Source of the DNA: Rhipidocladum racemiflorum
Taxonomy: Eukaryota; Streptophyta; Magnoliopsida; Poales; Poaceae
Reading direction: 5' to 3'
NCBI GenBank assembly: GCA_036346355.1
Contig: CM070580.1
Span: 67,348,854 to 67,412,853 of the forward strand
DNA length: 64,000 bases
The notes below the pieces were generated by a model. That model did no database searches. It saw only the letters and a program-made list of their open reading frames with translations, and was not told the origin of the DNA. Shown piece by piece: positions 11,460 through 21,212 of this stretch. The translations under genes were made by a program, and so were the position numbers. Position 1 is the stretch's first letter; the number at the start of each line of letters is the position of its first letter.

Positions 11460-12108
11460 GGAGGGGTTGTCTCCTGTTGAAGGGCATCAAGCCTTGAGCA
11501 AGTTTTAGGGTTTGTACTCTTTTGATGAGAGTACTTCAGACAAAAGAAATAAAGATCAATTCTTCCAAGATTTTTGCGTGCTACAGTAACCACGTTGCTA
11601 CAGTGTTTTTCTGTCTTGGTTCTTGTTTGCATGCTTGCTCTAAATCTAGATTGGTTTTTGATCCTTGAGTGTCATCTTGATTTGATCCATCAAAAACCTT
11701 TCTAGGGTATTGATTTAGAGTTCCTCAAAGTCTAGTTGATTAAACTTTTGTCGGTTCTGTTAAAACTTTCAAGTTTACGTTAGATCAATTCTCGTCAAGT
11801 TCTTGATCAGCAAGATTGCGAAGCTTATAACTTTTGATCTGTAGGTCCGATCGAGCTAATTCTTTTTGGGTTCGATTCGTATTGGAATCTAGTTTCTCGT
11901 GTACAAATTTCAGATCAATCTAACGGTTGGATCTCCGAGAATTCTTGTTTTACCGAACCTCTATCATTCTGTTTTTGTCGAAAACGAGGCAATTATTTGG
12001 TTCTGTTTTTGGGTGAACTTTTAATAGATCAAGAATTTGGTTTTAGTTTCCGCACAATCATTCACCCCCCCCTCTGATTGCTATATTCGTATACTTCGAT
12101 CCTACAAG

Positions 12109-12120
12109 TGGTATCAGAGC
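12109..12120 (+). other. Primer-binding site of the plus copia
   Basis: TGGTATCAGAGC lies two bases after the LTR end CCTACA. It is complementary to initiator Met tRNA and would prime minus-strand DNA synthesis. Confidence 0.95.
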
Positions 12121-12157
12121 GAGGTTTTTCTAATCTATCTAACCGGTGATTAGATCA

Positions 12158-13424
12158 ATGGATCGTTATTCGACAAAACCATGTGTGTTCGATGGTGTTG
12201 ATTTTCAGTTTTGGAAGGCCAAGATGGAGGCGTTCATCTAGGCGCAAGGCTTCGCAATTTGAGAGAAGGTCTACAAGCCATACGAAGTTCCTGCAAACGA
12301 CAACGTCAACGACGCCAATCGCGCACATGTTGAAGCAAACAGCAAGGCACGCAACTTGATCATCCAAGGATTGGGAAGGAGTGACTTCGACCGTGTGGTT
12401 CATCTTGGAAAATTACTTGCAAAATTAGCCAATGCTGTTGCCCGTCTTGGAAAATTACTTGACAAACGTGATAGAAAAATTAAGAAACATGATATTCTTG
12501 TGGAGTCATTGAATGCTGAAATTGCTAGACTTAAGACATTGATTCCTGATGATGATACTTGTAAATCATGTGACTTAATTTACAATGAGTTCACCTTGCT
12601 TAGGAAAGAACATGCTGTTCTGTTACATCTAAATGAGAAAAATGAGAAACATGTTAAAAATGCTAGCTGTTTCACTGAAGAATTGCATGGTTCAAGTTCT
12701 TGTTCTAAATGCTCAACTCTTGAATTGAAGTTAAAAAGATGCAAATGCTAGGGTTTCTCAAATAACTGATAATCTGCTCACACATGAGGTTCTTTCATGC
12801 TCTACTTGTCTTAAGCAAAAAGGGAAGGTTGATATTCCTTGCAATAATTGTTTAACTCTTGCTAAGAAAGTTGATTACTTGCAAAATTCTTTGGAACGTT
12901 TCACTAATGGCAAGAAAAAGTTGAACATGATTTTGGATCAATCTAAGGTTAGCACAAACAAGAGAGGTTTAGGTTTTGATCCTTATGCCACATACGAAAC
13001 TAAACCTCGCACTGTTGTTCAAGTTCCTTGCAAAATTGAGTTATCTAATGAGCCTAAGAAAATTGCTTTTCAATCTGCTGGTTTTTTATCTTCTACTATG
13101 ATGAATGCAAAATATGCCTTTACTATTAAAGCTAAACATCATGTCAAGTACACTTGCACTCATTGTGGTAGAGATGGACACTTAGTAGATTTTTGCTTTA
13201 GACTAGCCAAACAACAAAAGAAGGAAAGAACTGAGGCTAGGTCAAATTTCAGCAAAGCACATTTTACTTCTTATGCGCCTAGAGTGATGAAAACACCTTC
13301 TGTTCCTAGAAACATGGGAAAAGGCAAATCTGATTTTGTGCATAAAAATTATCGTGTTGTACCTACTGTTGTGCGTCGTGTGTCTCAAGATCTTGGATTC
13401 CCAAAAATCTCATTCCTAACTTGA
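12158..13424 (+). pseudogene. Chimeric, broken copia gag (plus element)
   Basis: The ATG at 12158 begins the same N-terminus as the minus relative (MDRYSTKPCVFDG...), with internal stops at the FI*AQG and AI*EKV positions. Near 12405, right after ...DRVVHL, sequence homologous to the relative's UBN2-type capsid region is replaced. What follows is a Lys/Glu/Leu-rich coiled-coil segment with spaced CxxC pairs (CKSC, CSKC, CSTC, CNNC) and a zinc knuckle CTHCGRDGHLVDFC (about 13152-13193). A 17-bp direct repeat (tcttggaaaattacttg at about 12405 and 12450) marks the join. A frame break near 12750 and the stop at 13422 separate the remnants. Gag would normally form the particle and bind RNA; this one lacks the capsid core. 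The chimera is seen; recombination with another Sirevirus subfamily is inferred. Confidence 0.75.
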
Positions 13425-13439
13425 TCGAGACCTCGACAT

Positions 13440-13570
13440 GTTTTGCTATGTAGGCTTCTCGCAAGGAAGGAGAACATATGGCTAGTGGATTAGGATGCTC
13501 ACGCCATATGTCAGGTGATAAGAATTGGTTCTCCTCCTTCACTCGTGCATCTCGTCTTTGAAAGTGTTAC
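13440..13570 (+). pseudogene. Frameshifted retroviral-type aspartic protease motif
   Basis: The minus relative reads IWLVDSGCSCHMSS here. The plus element reads the same up to LVD, then GATTAGG instead of GATTCAGG, so a single-base loss destroys the DSG active site and creates a stop. A second small deletion at about 13555 brings the frame into that of the downstream pol. The element therefore cannot mature its own polyprotein. Confidence 0.75.
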
Positions 13571-16500
13571 TTTTGGAGATGCTTCTTCCTCTTCTGTTGT
13601 GGCAAAAGGTACAATAAAGGTAAGTGACAAGTTTATGTTCAAAGATGTGGCTCTTGTTGAAAACTTGAAACATAACTTGCTTTCTGTCTCACAAATGCTT
13701 GATGAAGATCTTGAGATAAGCTTTAAGAAAAATGAATGCAAAGTGCTAGATGCTTCAGGTGATCTTGTGTTCAAGATTTCTCGTTTTGGAAGAGTTTTTA
13801 AAGCTGATTTTGATGCATCACCTTCTTCTAAACATAGGTGTCTAATTGCCAATGTTTCTAAAGATTTATTCTTTTGGCATCGTAGACTTGGTCATGTTGG
13901 TTTTGATCATCTTACTCGTGTAAGTGGTTTAGATCTCATACGTGGCTTGCCTAAGCTTAAGGGTGATAGCAATCTAGTATGTTCTTCTTGTAGACATGGT
14001 AAGATGATTGCAGGTTCACATCCACCTCTTACCATGGTGATGACAAACGCTCCAGGACGGCTTCTACATCTTGATACAGTTGGACCATCTCGAGTTCAAT
14101 CTTTTGGAGGCAAGTGGTATGTGCTTGTGATTGTTGATGATTTTTCTAGATACTCTTGGGTGTATTTTATGGCATCTAAGGATGAGGCTTTTAGTCATTT
14201 TAGAAGTCTTGTTCTTAGGCTTTCTGTTGACCATCCAGGAGCTCTCAAAGCTATTAGAAGTGATAATGGAACTGAATTCAAAAATGCTTCCTTTGATCTC
14301 TTTTGTGCTGAAAAAGGAATTGATCATCAATTTTCATCTCCTAGAGTGCCTCAACAAAATGGTGTAGTTGAAAGGAAAAATAGAACGTTAGTTGAAATGG
14401 CTAGAACTATGCTAGATGAGCATCACACTCCTAGAAATTTTTGGGCTGAAGCGATTTCAATTGCTTGTTATGTTTCAAACCGTGTATTTCTGAGATCAAA
14501 ATTGGGTAAGACTCCATATGAGCTTCGGTTTGGACATAGACCTTCTGTTTCTCACTTTCGAGTTTTTGGATGCAAATGTTTTGTCTTGAAATCTGGAAAT
14601 CTTGATAAATTTGAAGCTAGATCAACTGATGGCATTTTTCTTGGATATCCTGCTCATACTCGAGGCTATCGTGTGCTTGTTTCGGAGACTAACAAAATTG
14701 TGGAAACTTGTGAAGTTACTTTTGATGAGGCTAGTCCAGGCACTAGTCCAAGCGATGCAAGTACAGGCGCATATGTTCAGGGGGAGAAAATCTTTGAAGA
14801 TAATGATAATGTTGAAGATGAGGTCTTGACTCTTTCTAATGCACAACAAGCTGTAGCACCTTTGGCACCTACTACTACATCACCTACAGCTAACCATCCT
14901 CAAGCTACAACATCATCTGTACATGCTGAAAATGAAGAAGGAGAAGGAGAAGTCTCAAAAGCCAATGCTCCCTTGCACATTCAGAAAATGCATCCATCTG
15001 AACAAATGATTGGAGACCTAAATGAGAGAGTCACTCGATCCAGATTTATTCATTCTGACACTCATACTCATTCTGCTTTAGTTGCTTCTTTTGAACCCAA
15101 AGATATATCTCATGCATTATCTGACGAATCTTGGATCAAAGCCATGCACGAAGAATTAGAGAATTTTGAACGAAATAAAGTTTGGAAACTTGTCTCACCA
15201 CCTCCTGATTTTAATGTTATTGGAACTAGATGGGTTTTCAAAAATAAACAAAGTGAGGATGGTGTTGTTGTTAGAAACAAGGCTAGATTGGTTGCTCAAG
15301 GTTACACTCAAATTGAAGGCTTAGATTTTGATGAAACCTTTGCTACTGTTGCTAGAATTGAAGCCATTAGAATCCTTTTAGCATTTGCTGCATCCAAAGG
15401 TTTCAAATTGTATCAAATGGATGTGAAAAGTGCTTTTCTTAATGGCTACATAAATGAGGAGGTTTATGTCAAGCAACCACCTGGTTTTGAAAATCCAAAG
15501 TTTCCAAATCATGTGTTCAAACTATCAAAAGCTTTGTATGGTTTGAAACAAGCCCCTAGAGCATGGTATGATAGGCTAAAAACCTTTTTACTTGAAAGGG
15601 GGTTTTCAATGGGAAAGGTTGACAAAACTCTCTTTTTACTCAAGCAAGGCAATGATCAACTATTCGTTCAGATTTATGTTGATGATATTATCTTTGGTGG
15701 TTCCTCTCATGTTTTAGTGTCTGAGTTTTCAGAAACAATGAGGAAGGAGTTTGAGATGAGTATGATGGGTGAGTTGACATACTTTTTGGGATTTCAAATC
15801 AAGCAAACAAAGGATGGTACTTTTGTACATCAAAGCAAATACACAAAAGACTTGTTGCATAGATTTGGGATGGAAAACAGCAAACCAATCATGACACCTA
15901 TGGAAAGCAATTGCACGCTTGATCCAAATGAAGATGGTGAGCCGGTTGATCAAAAGGAATATAGAAGCATGATAGGTTCACTTTTGTACCTCACTGCATC
16001 AAGGCCGGATATACAATTCGCTGTGTGCTTGTGTGCTCATTTTCAAGCTTCCCCACGTGCTTCACATCGACAAGCTGTCAAGCGAATTTTCAGGTATCTT
16101 CATGGAACTCAAGATTTTGGCATTTGGCTTTCTGCTTCCTCATGCATTAGTTTAAGAGCCTTTTCTGATGCTGATTTTGGAGGATGTAAAATTGATAGAA
16201 AAAGTACATCTGGTACATGTCATTTCTTGGGCAATTCTCTTATTGCATGGTCATCTAGAAAACAATCCTCTGTTGCACAATCAACTGCTGAATCTGAATA
16301 TGTGGCTGCTGCTAGTTGTTGTTCTCAAATTCTTTGGATAGTAGCTACACTTAAAGATTATGGGGTTAATTTGGATAGTGTTCCTCTTTTGTGTGATAAC
16401 ACTAGTGCAGTTTGCATTGCTAAGAACCCCGTGCAACACTCTAGAACAAAACACATTGACATCAGATTTCACTTTCTTAGAGATCATGTTGAAAAAGGCA

Positions 16501-16628
16501 ACATTGTGCTTCATCATGTGGATACTGAACATCAATTGGCAGACATTTTCACGAAACCTTTGTCTTCTTCTCGTTTTGCTTTTATTCGGGGAGAACTTGG
16601 GATTGTTCATCCAATGGGTTTGTTTTGA
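13515..16628 (+). CDS. Copia pol: integrase, reverse transcriptase, RNase H (1037 codons open)
   Basis: This is the one long intact frame in the window. Its nominal start is a GTG inside the frame, so it is the open remainder of a polyprotein and not a true start. Domains in order: GAG-pre-integrase/zinc part with WHRRLGH and VCSSCRHGK (residues about 115-160); integrase core with Asp in HLDTVGP (about 187), Asp in RSDNG (about 249) and Glu in VERKN (about 285); copia RT with TRWVFK, QMDVKSAFLNG and YVDD (about 721); RNase H with SDADFGG (about 884), STAESEY and ADIFTKP near the C-terminus. All catalytic residues I can check are present. Pol copies the RNA into DNA and inserts it. The missing protease and gag core make self-mobilisation unlikely, but trans use is possible. 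It ends 1.1 kb before the 3' LTR. Confidence 0.93.
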   Translation: MIRIGSPPSLVHLVFESVTFGDASSSSVVAKGTIKVSDKFMFKDVALVENLKHNLLSVSQMLDEDLEISFKKNECKVLDASGDLVFKISRFGRVFKADFDASPSSKHRCLIANVSKDLFFWHRRLGHVGFDHLTRVSGLDLIRGLPKLKGDSNLVCSSCRHGKMIAGSHPPLTMVMTNAPGRLLHLDTVGPSRVQSFGGKWYVLVIVDDFSRYSWVYFMASKDEAFSHFRSLVLRLSVDHPGALKAIRSDNGTEFKNASFDLFCAEKGIDHQFSSPRVPQQNGVVERKNRTLVEMARTMLDEHHTPRNFWAEAISIACYVSNRVFLRSKLGKTPYELRFGHRPSVSHFRVFGCKCFVLKSGNLDKFEARSTDGIFLGYPAHTRGYRVLVSETNKIVETCEVTFDEASPGTSPSDASTGAYVQGEKIFEDNDNVEDEVLTLSNAQQAVAPLAPTTTSPTANHPQATTSSVHAENEEGEGEVSKANAPLHIQKMHPSEQMIGDLNERVTRSRFIHSDTHTHSALVASFEPKDISHALSDESWIKAMHEELENFERNKVWKLVSPPPDFNVIGTRWVFKNKQSEDGVVVRNKARLVAQGYTQIEGLDFDETFATVARIEAIRILLAFAASKGFKLYQMDVKSAFLNGYINEEVYVKQPPGFENPKFPNHVFKLSKALYGLKQAPRAWYDRLKTFLLERGFSMGKVDKTLFLLKQGNDQLFVQIYVDDIIFGGSSHVLVSEFSETMRKEFEMSMMGELTYFLGFQIKQTKDGTFVHQSKYTKDLLHRFGMENSKPIMTPMESNCTLDPNEDGEPVDQKEYRSMIGSLLYLTASRPDIQFAVCLCAHFQASPRASHRQAVKRIFRYLHGTQDFGIWLSASSCISLRAFSDADFGGCKIDRKSTSGTCHFLGNSLIAWSSRKQSSVAQSTAESEYVAAASCCSQILWIVATLKDYGVNLDSVPLLCDNTSAVCIAKNPVQHSRTKHIDIRFHFLRDHVEKGNIVLHHVDTEHQLADIFTKPLSSSRFAFIRGELGIVHPMGLF

Positions 16629-17757
16629 GGGGGAGTTTTCTTGCCAAGTTTTTTCACTTGATGAGCTCACTTTATCATATTTCTTTATATGTTATGTAAT
16701 TGAGCTAATATTTGATAATCTAATTGTCTCACTTGAACTAAAAATGACATTGCGGAATTCCCTGGACTGATTGCCTATAGCTAAATACTCTGTGATATCT
16801 TACTCTTCTAGGCTTGTTATTGAATCTTCTTGACAAATTTGGGCTATGGAGCAAGTGTATTTTCAGCTTTACTCTTTCATAAGACCTTTTAATCATTTTT
16901 GCATGTTTACAATCAAAGAAAAAGAAAAGAAAAAGGGAATCAATAAAAAAGGGTTGTTAGAAGCAAAAGCTTCAAGTTGTATGCTTCAGGCATGCTTTCC
17001 CTAAAAAAAAAGATAAGATGTATGCTTCAAGCATGCCATTCCCTCAAAAGACAAGATGTATGCTTCAAGCATGCCACTCCAAGGAAATAAAAGAAGTATG
17101 CTTCAAGCATGCCACATGCGATTCCTTGCTTCAAGATTAAATTGGTCCACTAGATTGGAGTTGAAACTACTTGCTCAACCTGATTTGTTATTTGCTTCAA
17201 CTTTGAGCCTTTGTTTTTCTACTAAAGGTTTTGCTTAGTACTTGGCTATAGTTGACTGAATTGAGGTTGAGATGCATGTCTTTCTCTAACTTGTTAAAAT
17301 CACATCAAGATCATGTATTTTGCATATTATGTGATATATAAGGTTATATGATCGAATGAGCTCATCTTTTCCTATCTTGGCACTTCCTTGTTTCTCATTA
17401 TGAAATCATTGCTGCAGGAAAAATTTTGATCAAATTCTCTTTTGTACTCTTGATGAGTCCATTGTCAAAGGGGGAGAAATTTTGGGAATATTTGAGAAGT
17501 TCAAAGAAAAAAGGGAAAGGTTTTTTTTGGAAATTTGAGCTTTTTGGGAGAAGTTTGGAGGATTTTGGAATTCTTGGACACATTGCACATTCACACACAT
17601 TTTCATTCTCAGGGGGAGATTTTGTTTTGCCTTTTTGTCAAAGGGGGAGGTTCTGTGTTTTGGTGTTAATCCTTAGGATCTCAAAATCTTTTGTAAAAGA
17701 GAATGCCAATGTTCAAATCTAAAGTGGTGTTGCCAATGTTTTCATCAAGGGGGAGAT
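16629..17757 (+). other. Non-coding 3' region with multiple purine tracts and GCATGC repeats
   Basis: Between pol and the 3' LTR are at least five purine tracts of the type AAGGGGGAG (about 16627, 17467, 17611, 17640 and 17748). The last one, AAGGGGGAGAT, is the functional-looking polypurine tract that primes plus-strand synthesis. From 16977 to 17117 there are four copies of TATGCTTCAAGCATGCC, a near-palindrome, separated by short A-rich spacers. The minus relative keeps the same arrangement at 20057-21212. Repeated purine tracts are a reported Sirevirus feature. No gene is recognised. Confidence 0.75.
17744..17757 (+). other. Polypurine tract of the plus copia
   Basis: TCAAGGGGGAGAT lies immediately before the 3' LTR start TGTGAATCATG at 17758. 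The matching tract in the minus relative is at 20057-20070. Confidence 0.85.
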
Positions 17758-17997
17758 TGTGAATCATGTGATGAAAAATTGGCTTGATCTTGTGCTGAAA
17801 AATTGGTTAGGATTAATCTTGCAAAATTGCTTGCATGAAGGACCAAACATTCAAACATCCAAAAACAGAGACTTTGCATTTGCGCCAGACCAAACATCCA
17901 AAAGCAGTTGAGTTTCAGATGTATGACGGACCAAACTTTTGGTCTCATCATAAACGTGATTTTGATGCTTTTACGCTTGTTCAAGAAATCGCGTTTT

Positions 17998-18490
17998 TCC
18001 CATGTATGACGGACCAAATTTTTGGTCTCATCATACACATGCTTTGGCGAACTCGTTTTTCCCATGTATGACAAACCAAATTTTTGGTCTGTCATACACA
18101 TGCTTTTGGCGAACTCGTTTTTCCCATGTATGACAAACCAAATTATTTGGTCTGTCATACACATGCTTTTGGCGAACTCATTTTCCCATGTATGACAAAC
18201 CAAATTTTTTGGTCTGTCATACACATGCTTTTGGCGAACTCGTTTTTCCCATGTATGACAAACCAAATTTTTTGGTCTGTCATACACATGCTTTTGGCGA
18301 ACTCGTTTTTCCCATGTATGACAAACCAAATTTTTTGGTATGTCATACACATGCTTTTGGCGACCTCGTTTTTCCCATGTATGACAAACCAATTTTTTTG
18401 GTCTGTCATACACATGCTTTTGGCAAACTCGTTTTTCCCATGTATGACAAACCAAATTTTTTGGTCTGACATATACATGCTTTTGGCACC
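17998..18490. repeat. Tandem palindromic repeat, eight units of about 63 bp
   Basis: This is the same unit as at 10372-10735, with two more copies. It falls in the U3 part of the 3' LTR. One unit reads TTTTTGGTATGTC instead of TTTTTGGTCTGTC. Reading frames on either strand through this array are artefacts of the palindromes. Confidence 0.92.
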
Positions 18491-19206
18491 GAACCTAAGT
18501 CTCATGCAACCAAGCGTAGTGCATGTATGACGGACCAAACTTTTGGTCCGTCGTAAACGTGCTTTTCGGCATGAACTGATTTCTTTGCCGGGTTCGAAGG
18601 CATGTGTGTGACGGACCAAAACTTTGGTCCGTCATGAACGTAAGTTTCTGGAATTTGTGCGCTGGACTGGTTTTTGGTCCGTCTTTGGATGTTTTTGTGC
18701 ACGGTTAAGGGTTTTGAGCTAATGTGGACTTTATGCAATGCTCGTGTGAGTATTTGCATGAACTAATGTTGAGTCAAGTCGCGGACTTGTGCTCGGATTT
18801 GTTTTGTGGTTTGTTCATGTGCAGGTATTGCTCGAAGACGAATGTGGTCGATGACGGGACCGGAACTAGGTTCATGGAGGAACTGAGGTTCGGGACTAGG
18901 TTCAGGAGGAACTGAGGTCTTGGTGGTCAAGGATGTCATGCGGGACGTTCGGGCTAAGAGAATGGTGCACATGAAGAATGGTTAGTCACGTGAGAATGGC
19001 AGGAGGTCATTCGCGTGCAAAGTGTTAGTCACGTGAGTATGGCAGGTGGCCATACACGTGCAAAGTGTTAGTCACGTGAGTATGGTAGGGTGACCATACG
19101 TGTGCAAGAGTTGTACTCGGCCAGGTTGGGCCAAGTAGAGTTGTGTTGGATACAGATTCCTTCTAGGGAATAGGAATTGTATTCAGAACTCCTTGTGGGT
19201 TGGTCC

Positions 19207-19214
19207 TTTAAATA
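19207..19214 (+). promoter_or_regulatory. TATA-like box, 3' LTR of the plus copia
   Basis: TTTAAATA occupies the same position relative to the LTR end as in the 5' LTR. In a 3' LTR it could drive transcription outward into the flanking element (inference). Confidence 0.55.
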
Positions 19215-19868
19215 GGAGGGGTTGTCTCCTGTTGAAGGGCATCAAGCCTTGAGCAAGTTTTAGGGTTTGTACTCTTTTGATGAGAGTACTTTAGACAAAA
19301 GAAATAAAGATCAATTCTTCCAAGATTTTTGCGTGCTACAAAGAACCACGTTGCTACGTTGTTTTTCTCTGTCTTTGTTCTTGTTTGCATGCTTGCTCTA
19401 AATCTAGATTGGTTTTTGATCCTTGAGTGTCATCTTGATTTGATCCATCAAAAACCTTTCTAGGGTATTGATTTAGAGTTCCTCAAAGTCTAGTTGATTA
19501 AACTTTTGTCGGTTCTGTTAAAACTTTCAAGTTTACGTTAGATCAATTCTCGTCAAGTTCTGGATCAGCAAGCTTGCGAAGCTCATAACTTTTGATCTGT
19601 AAGTCCGATCGAGCTGATTCTTTTTGGGTTCGATTCGTATTGGAATCTAGTTTCTCGTGTCCAAATTTCAGATCAATCTAATGGTTGGATCTCCAGGAAT
19701 TCTCGTTTTACCAAACCTCTGTCATTCTATTTTTGTCGAAAACGAGGCAATTATTTGGTTCTGTTTTGGGGTGAACTTTTAATAGATCAAGAATTTGATT
19801 TTAGTTTCCACACAATCATTCACCCCCCCTCTGATTGCTATATTCGTATACTTCGATCCTACAACGAC

Positions 19869-20056
19869 GAACCAAATATTTGGTCCGGCGTGCATGTGAT
19901 TTTCTCTGTTTCTTATCAGTTTGGTCCGACGCTAGAACAAGAATGGCAAAGTCACTTGAAACTAGTCATGCACATGCACATACACACTTTTGCAAATTCA
20001 ATTCTAAACCAAATTCAATACATGATCAAACTAATTTTTGATCACATGATTTCACA
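19869..20056 (-). mobile_element. 3' LTR of the minus copia, second part
   Basis: This piece continues the LTR interrupted at 10131. It carries one GGACCAAA/TTTGGTCCGG pair and ends in plus-strand ATGATTTCACA (20056), which is TGTGAAATCAT on the minus strand. It matches the 5' LTR end at about 40085-40272. Confidence 0.88.
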
Positions 20057-21212
20057 ATCTCTCCCTTGATGAAAACTTTGGCAACACCACTTAGAATTGA
20101 ACATTGGGCATTCACTTCACAAAAGAATTTTTGAGATCCAAAGAGTTAACACCAAAACCAAAGTGAGAAAACACAGAAGCTCCCCTTTTGACCAATATGC
20201 TAAGTAACAAACTCTCCCTGGGTAAAAATACGAAAAATCTCCCCCTAAGAAGGAAAATGTGTGAGAATGTGCAATGTGCCCAAAATTCTCCCAAAATTCT
20301 CAAAATGCCAAATTCCAAAAACTTCTCCCCCTTTTTCCTTAAACTTCTCAAAGATTCCCAAACATCTCCCTCTTTGACAATGGATTCATCAAGAATACAA
20401 AAAGAGAATATGTTCAAAATTTTCCCTGTAGCAATGATTTCACAAGAAGAAACAAAAGGAGTGCCAATATAGGAAAAGATGAGCTCATTCGATCATATAA
20501 CCTTATATATCACATAATATGCAAAATACATGATCTTAATGTGATTTTAACAAGTTAGGGAATGATATGCATCTCAACCTCAATTCAGTCAACTATAGCC
20601 AAGTACTAAGCAAGACCTTTAGTAGAAAAACAAAGGCTCAAAATTGAAGCAACTAACAACTTTGGGCAAGCAAGTAGTTTCAACTCCAATCTAGTAAACC
20701 AATTTAATCTTTAAACAGTAAACTGCATGTGGCATGCTTGAAGCATACTTCTTTTATTTCCTTAGAGTGCCATGCTTGAAGCATACATCTTGTCTTTGAG
20801 GGAATGGCATGCTTGAAGCATACATCTTATCTTTTTAGGGAAAGCATGCCTGAAGCACATAACTTGAGGCTTTTGCTTTTAACAACCCTTTCTTATTGAT
20901 TCCCTTTTCTTTCCTTTTTCTTAGATTGTAAACATGCAAAAGTGATTAAAAGGTCTTATGAAAGAGTAAAGCTGAAAACACACTTGCTTCATAGCCCAAA
21001 TTTGTCAAGAAGATTCAATATCAAGCCTAGAAGAGTAAGATATCACAGAGTATTTAGCTACAGGCAATCAGACAAAGGAATTCCGTAATGTCATTTTTTT
21101 AGTTGAAGTGGAACAATTTAGATTATCATATCTTAGCACAATTACATAGTATATAAAGAAATATGATAAAGTAAGCTCATCAAGTGAAAGACCTTGGCAA
21201 AGAAACTCCCCC
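20057..21212 (-). other. Non-coding 3' region of the minus copia with multiple purine tracts
   Basis: This is the reverse-orientation counterpart of 16629-17757. It has a polypurine tract next to the LTR (complement at 20057-20070), further CTCCCCC/CTCCCTC tracts at about 20180-20370 and 21208, and the GCATGCTTGAAGCATA repeats at 20730-20850. No protein is recognised. Confidence 0.75.

Larger units (their letters stand above)
10132..12106 (+). mobile_element. 5' LTR of the plus copia
   Basis: It runs from TATGAATCAT to CTTCGATCCTACA, next to the primer site. It carries six copies of a palindromic unit of about 63 bp (10372-10735), against eight in the 3' LTR. That accounts for the 131-bp length difference between the two LTRs. 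A TATA-like box is at 11452-11459. The first base pair after T is mutated (TA instead of TG). Confidence 0.9.
10132..19863 (+). mobile_element. Sirevirus-like Ty1/copia element, plus strand, 9.7 kb, both LTRs present
   Basis: It is flanked by a perfect ACGAC duplication (10127-10131 and 19864-19868) and inserted in the 3' LTR of the minus-strand relative. The 5' LTR is 10132-12106 (1975 bp) and the 3' LTR 17758-19863 (2106 bp). The primer site is at 12109-12120 and the final purine tract ends at 17757. The LTRs start TATGAATC (5', mutated) and TGTGAATC (3') and end CCTACA. Pol is open over 1037 codons, while gag is chimeric and broken. It is the same family as its host element but differs in the palindromic part of the LTR. 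Confidence 0.93.
17758..19863 (+). mobile_element. 3' LTR of the plus copia
   Basis: This 2106-bp LTR runs from TGTGAATC to CCTACA and is followed by the ACGAC target duplication. It has eight palindromic units (17998-18490) against six in the 5' LTR. It also differs by scattered substitutions and small indels, suggesting moderate age. The TATA-like box is at 19207-19214. No gene is present. Confidence 0.92.

Noticed and set aside
12109..12120. tRNA gene fragments at TGGTATCAGAGC sites (also near 650, 25560, 28685, 53230, 60560)
   Set aside because: These are primer-binding sites adjoining LTR ends; no cloverleaf or A/B boxes are present.
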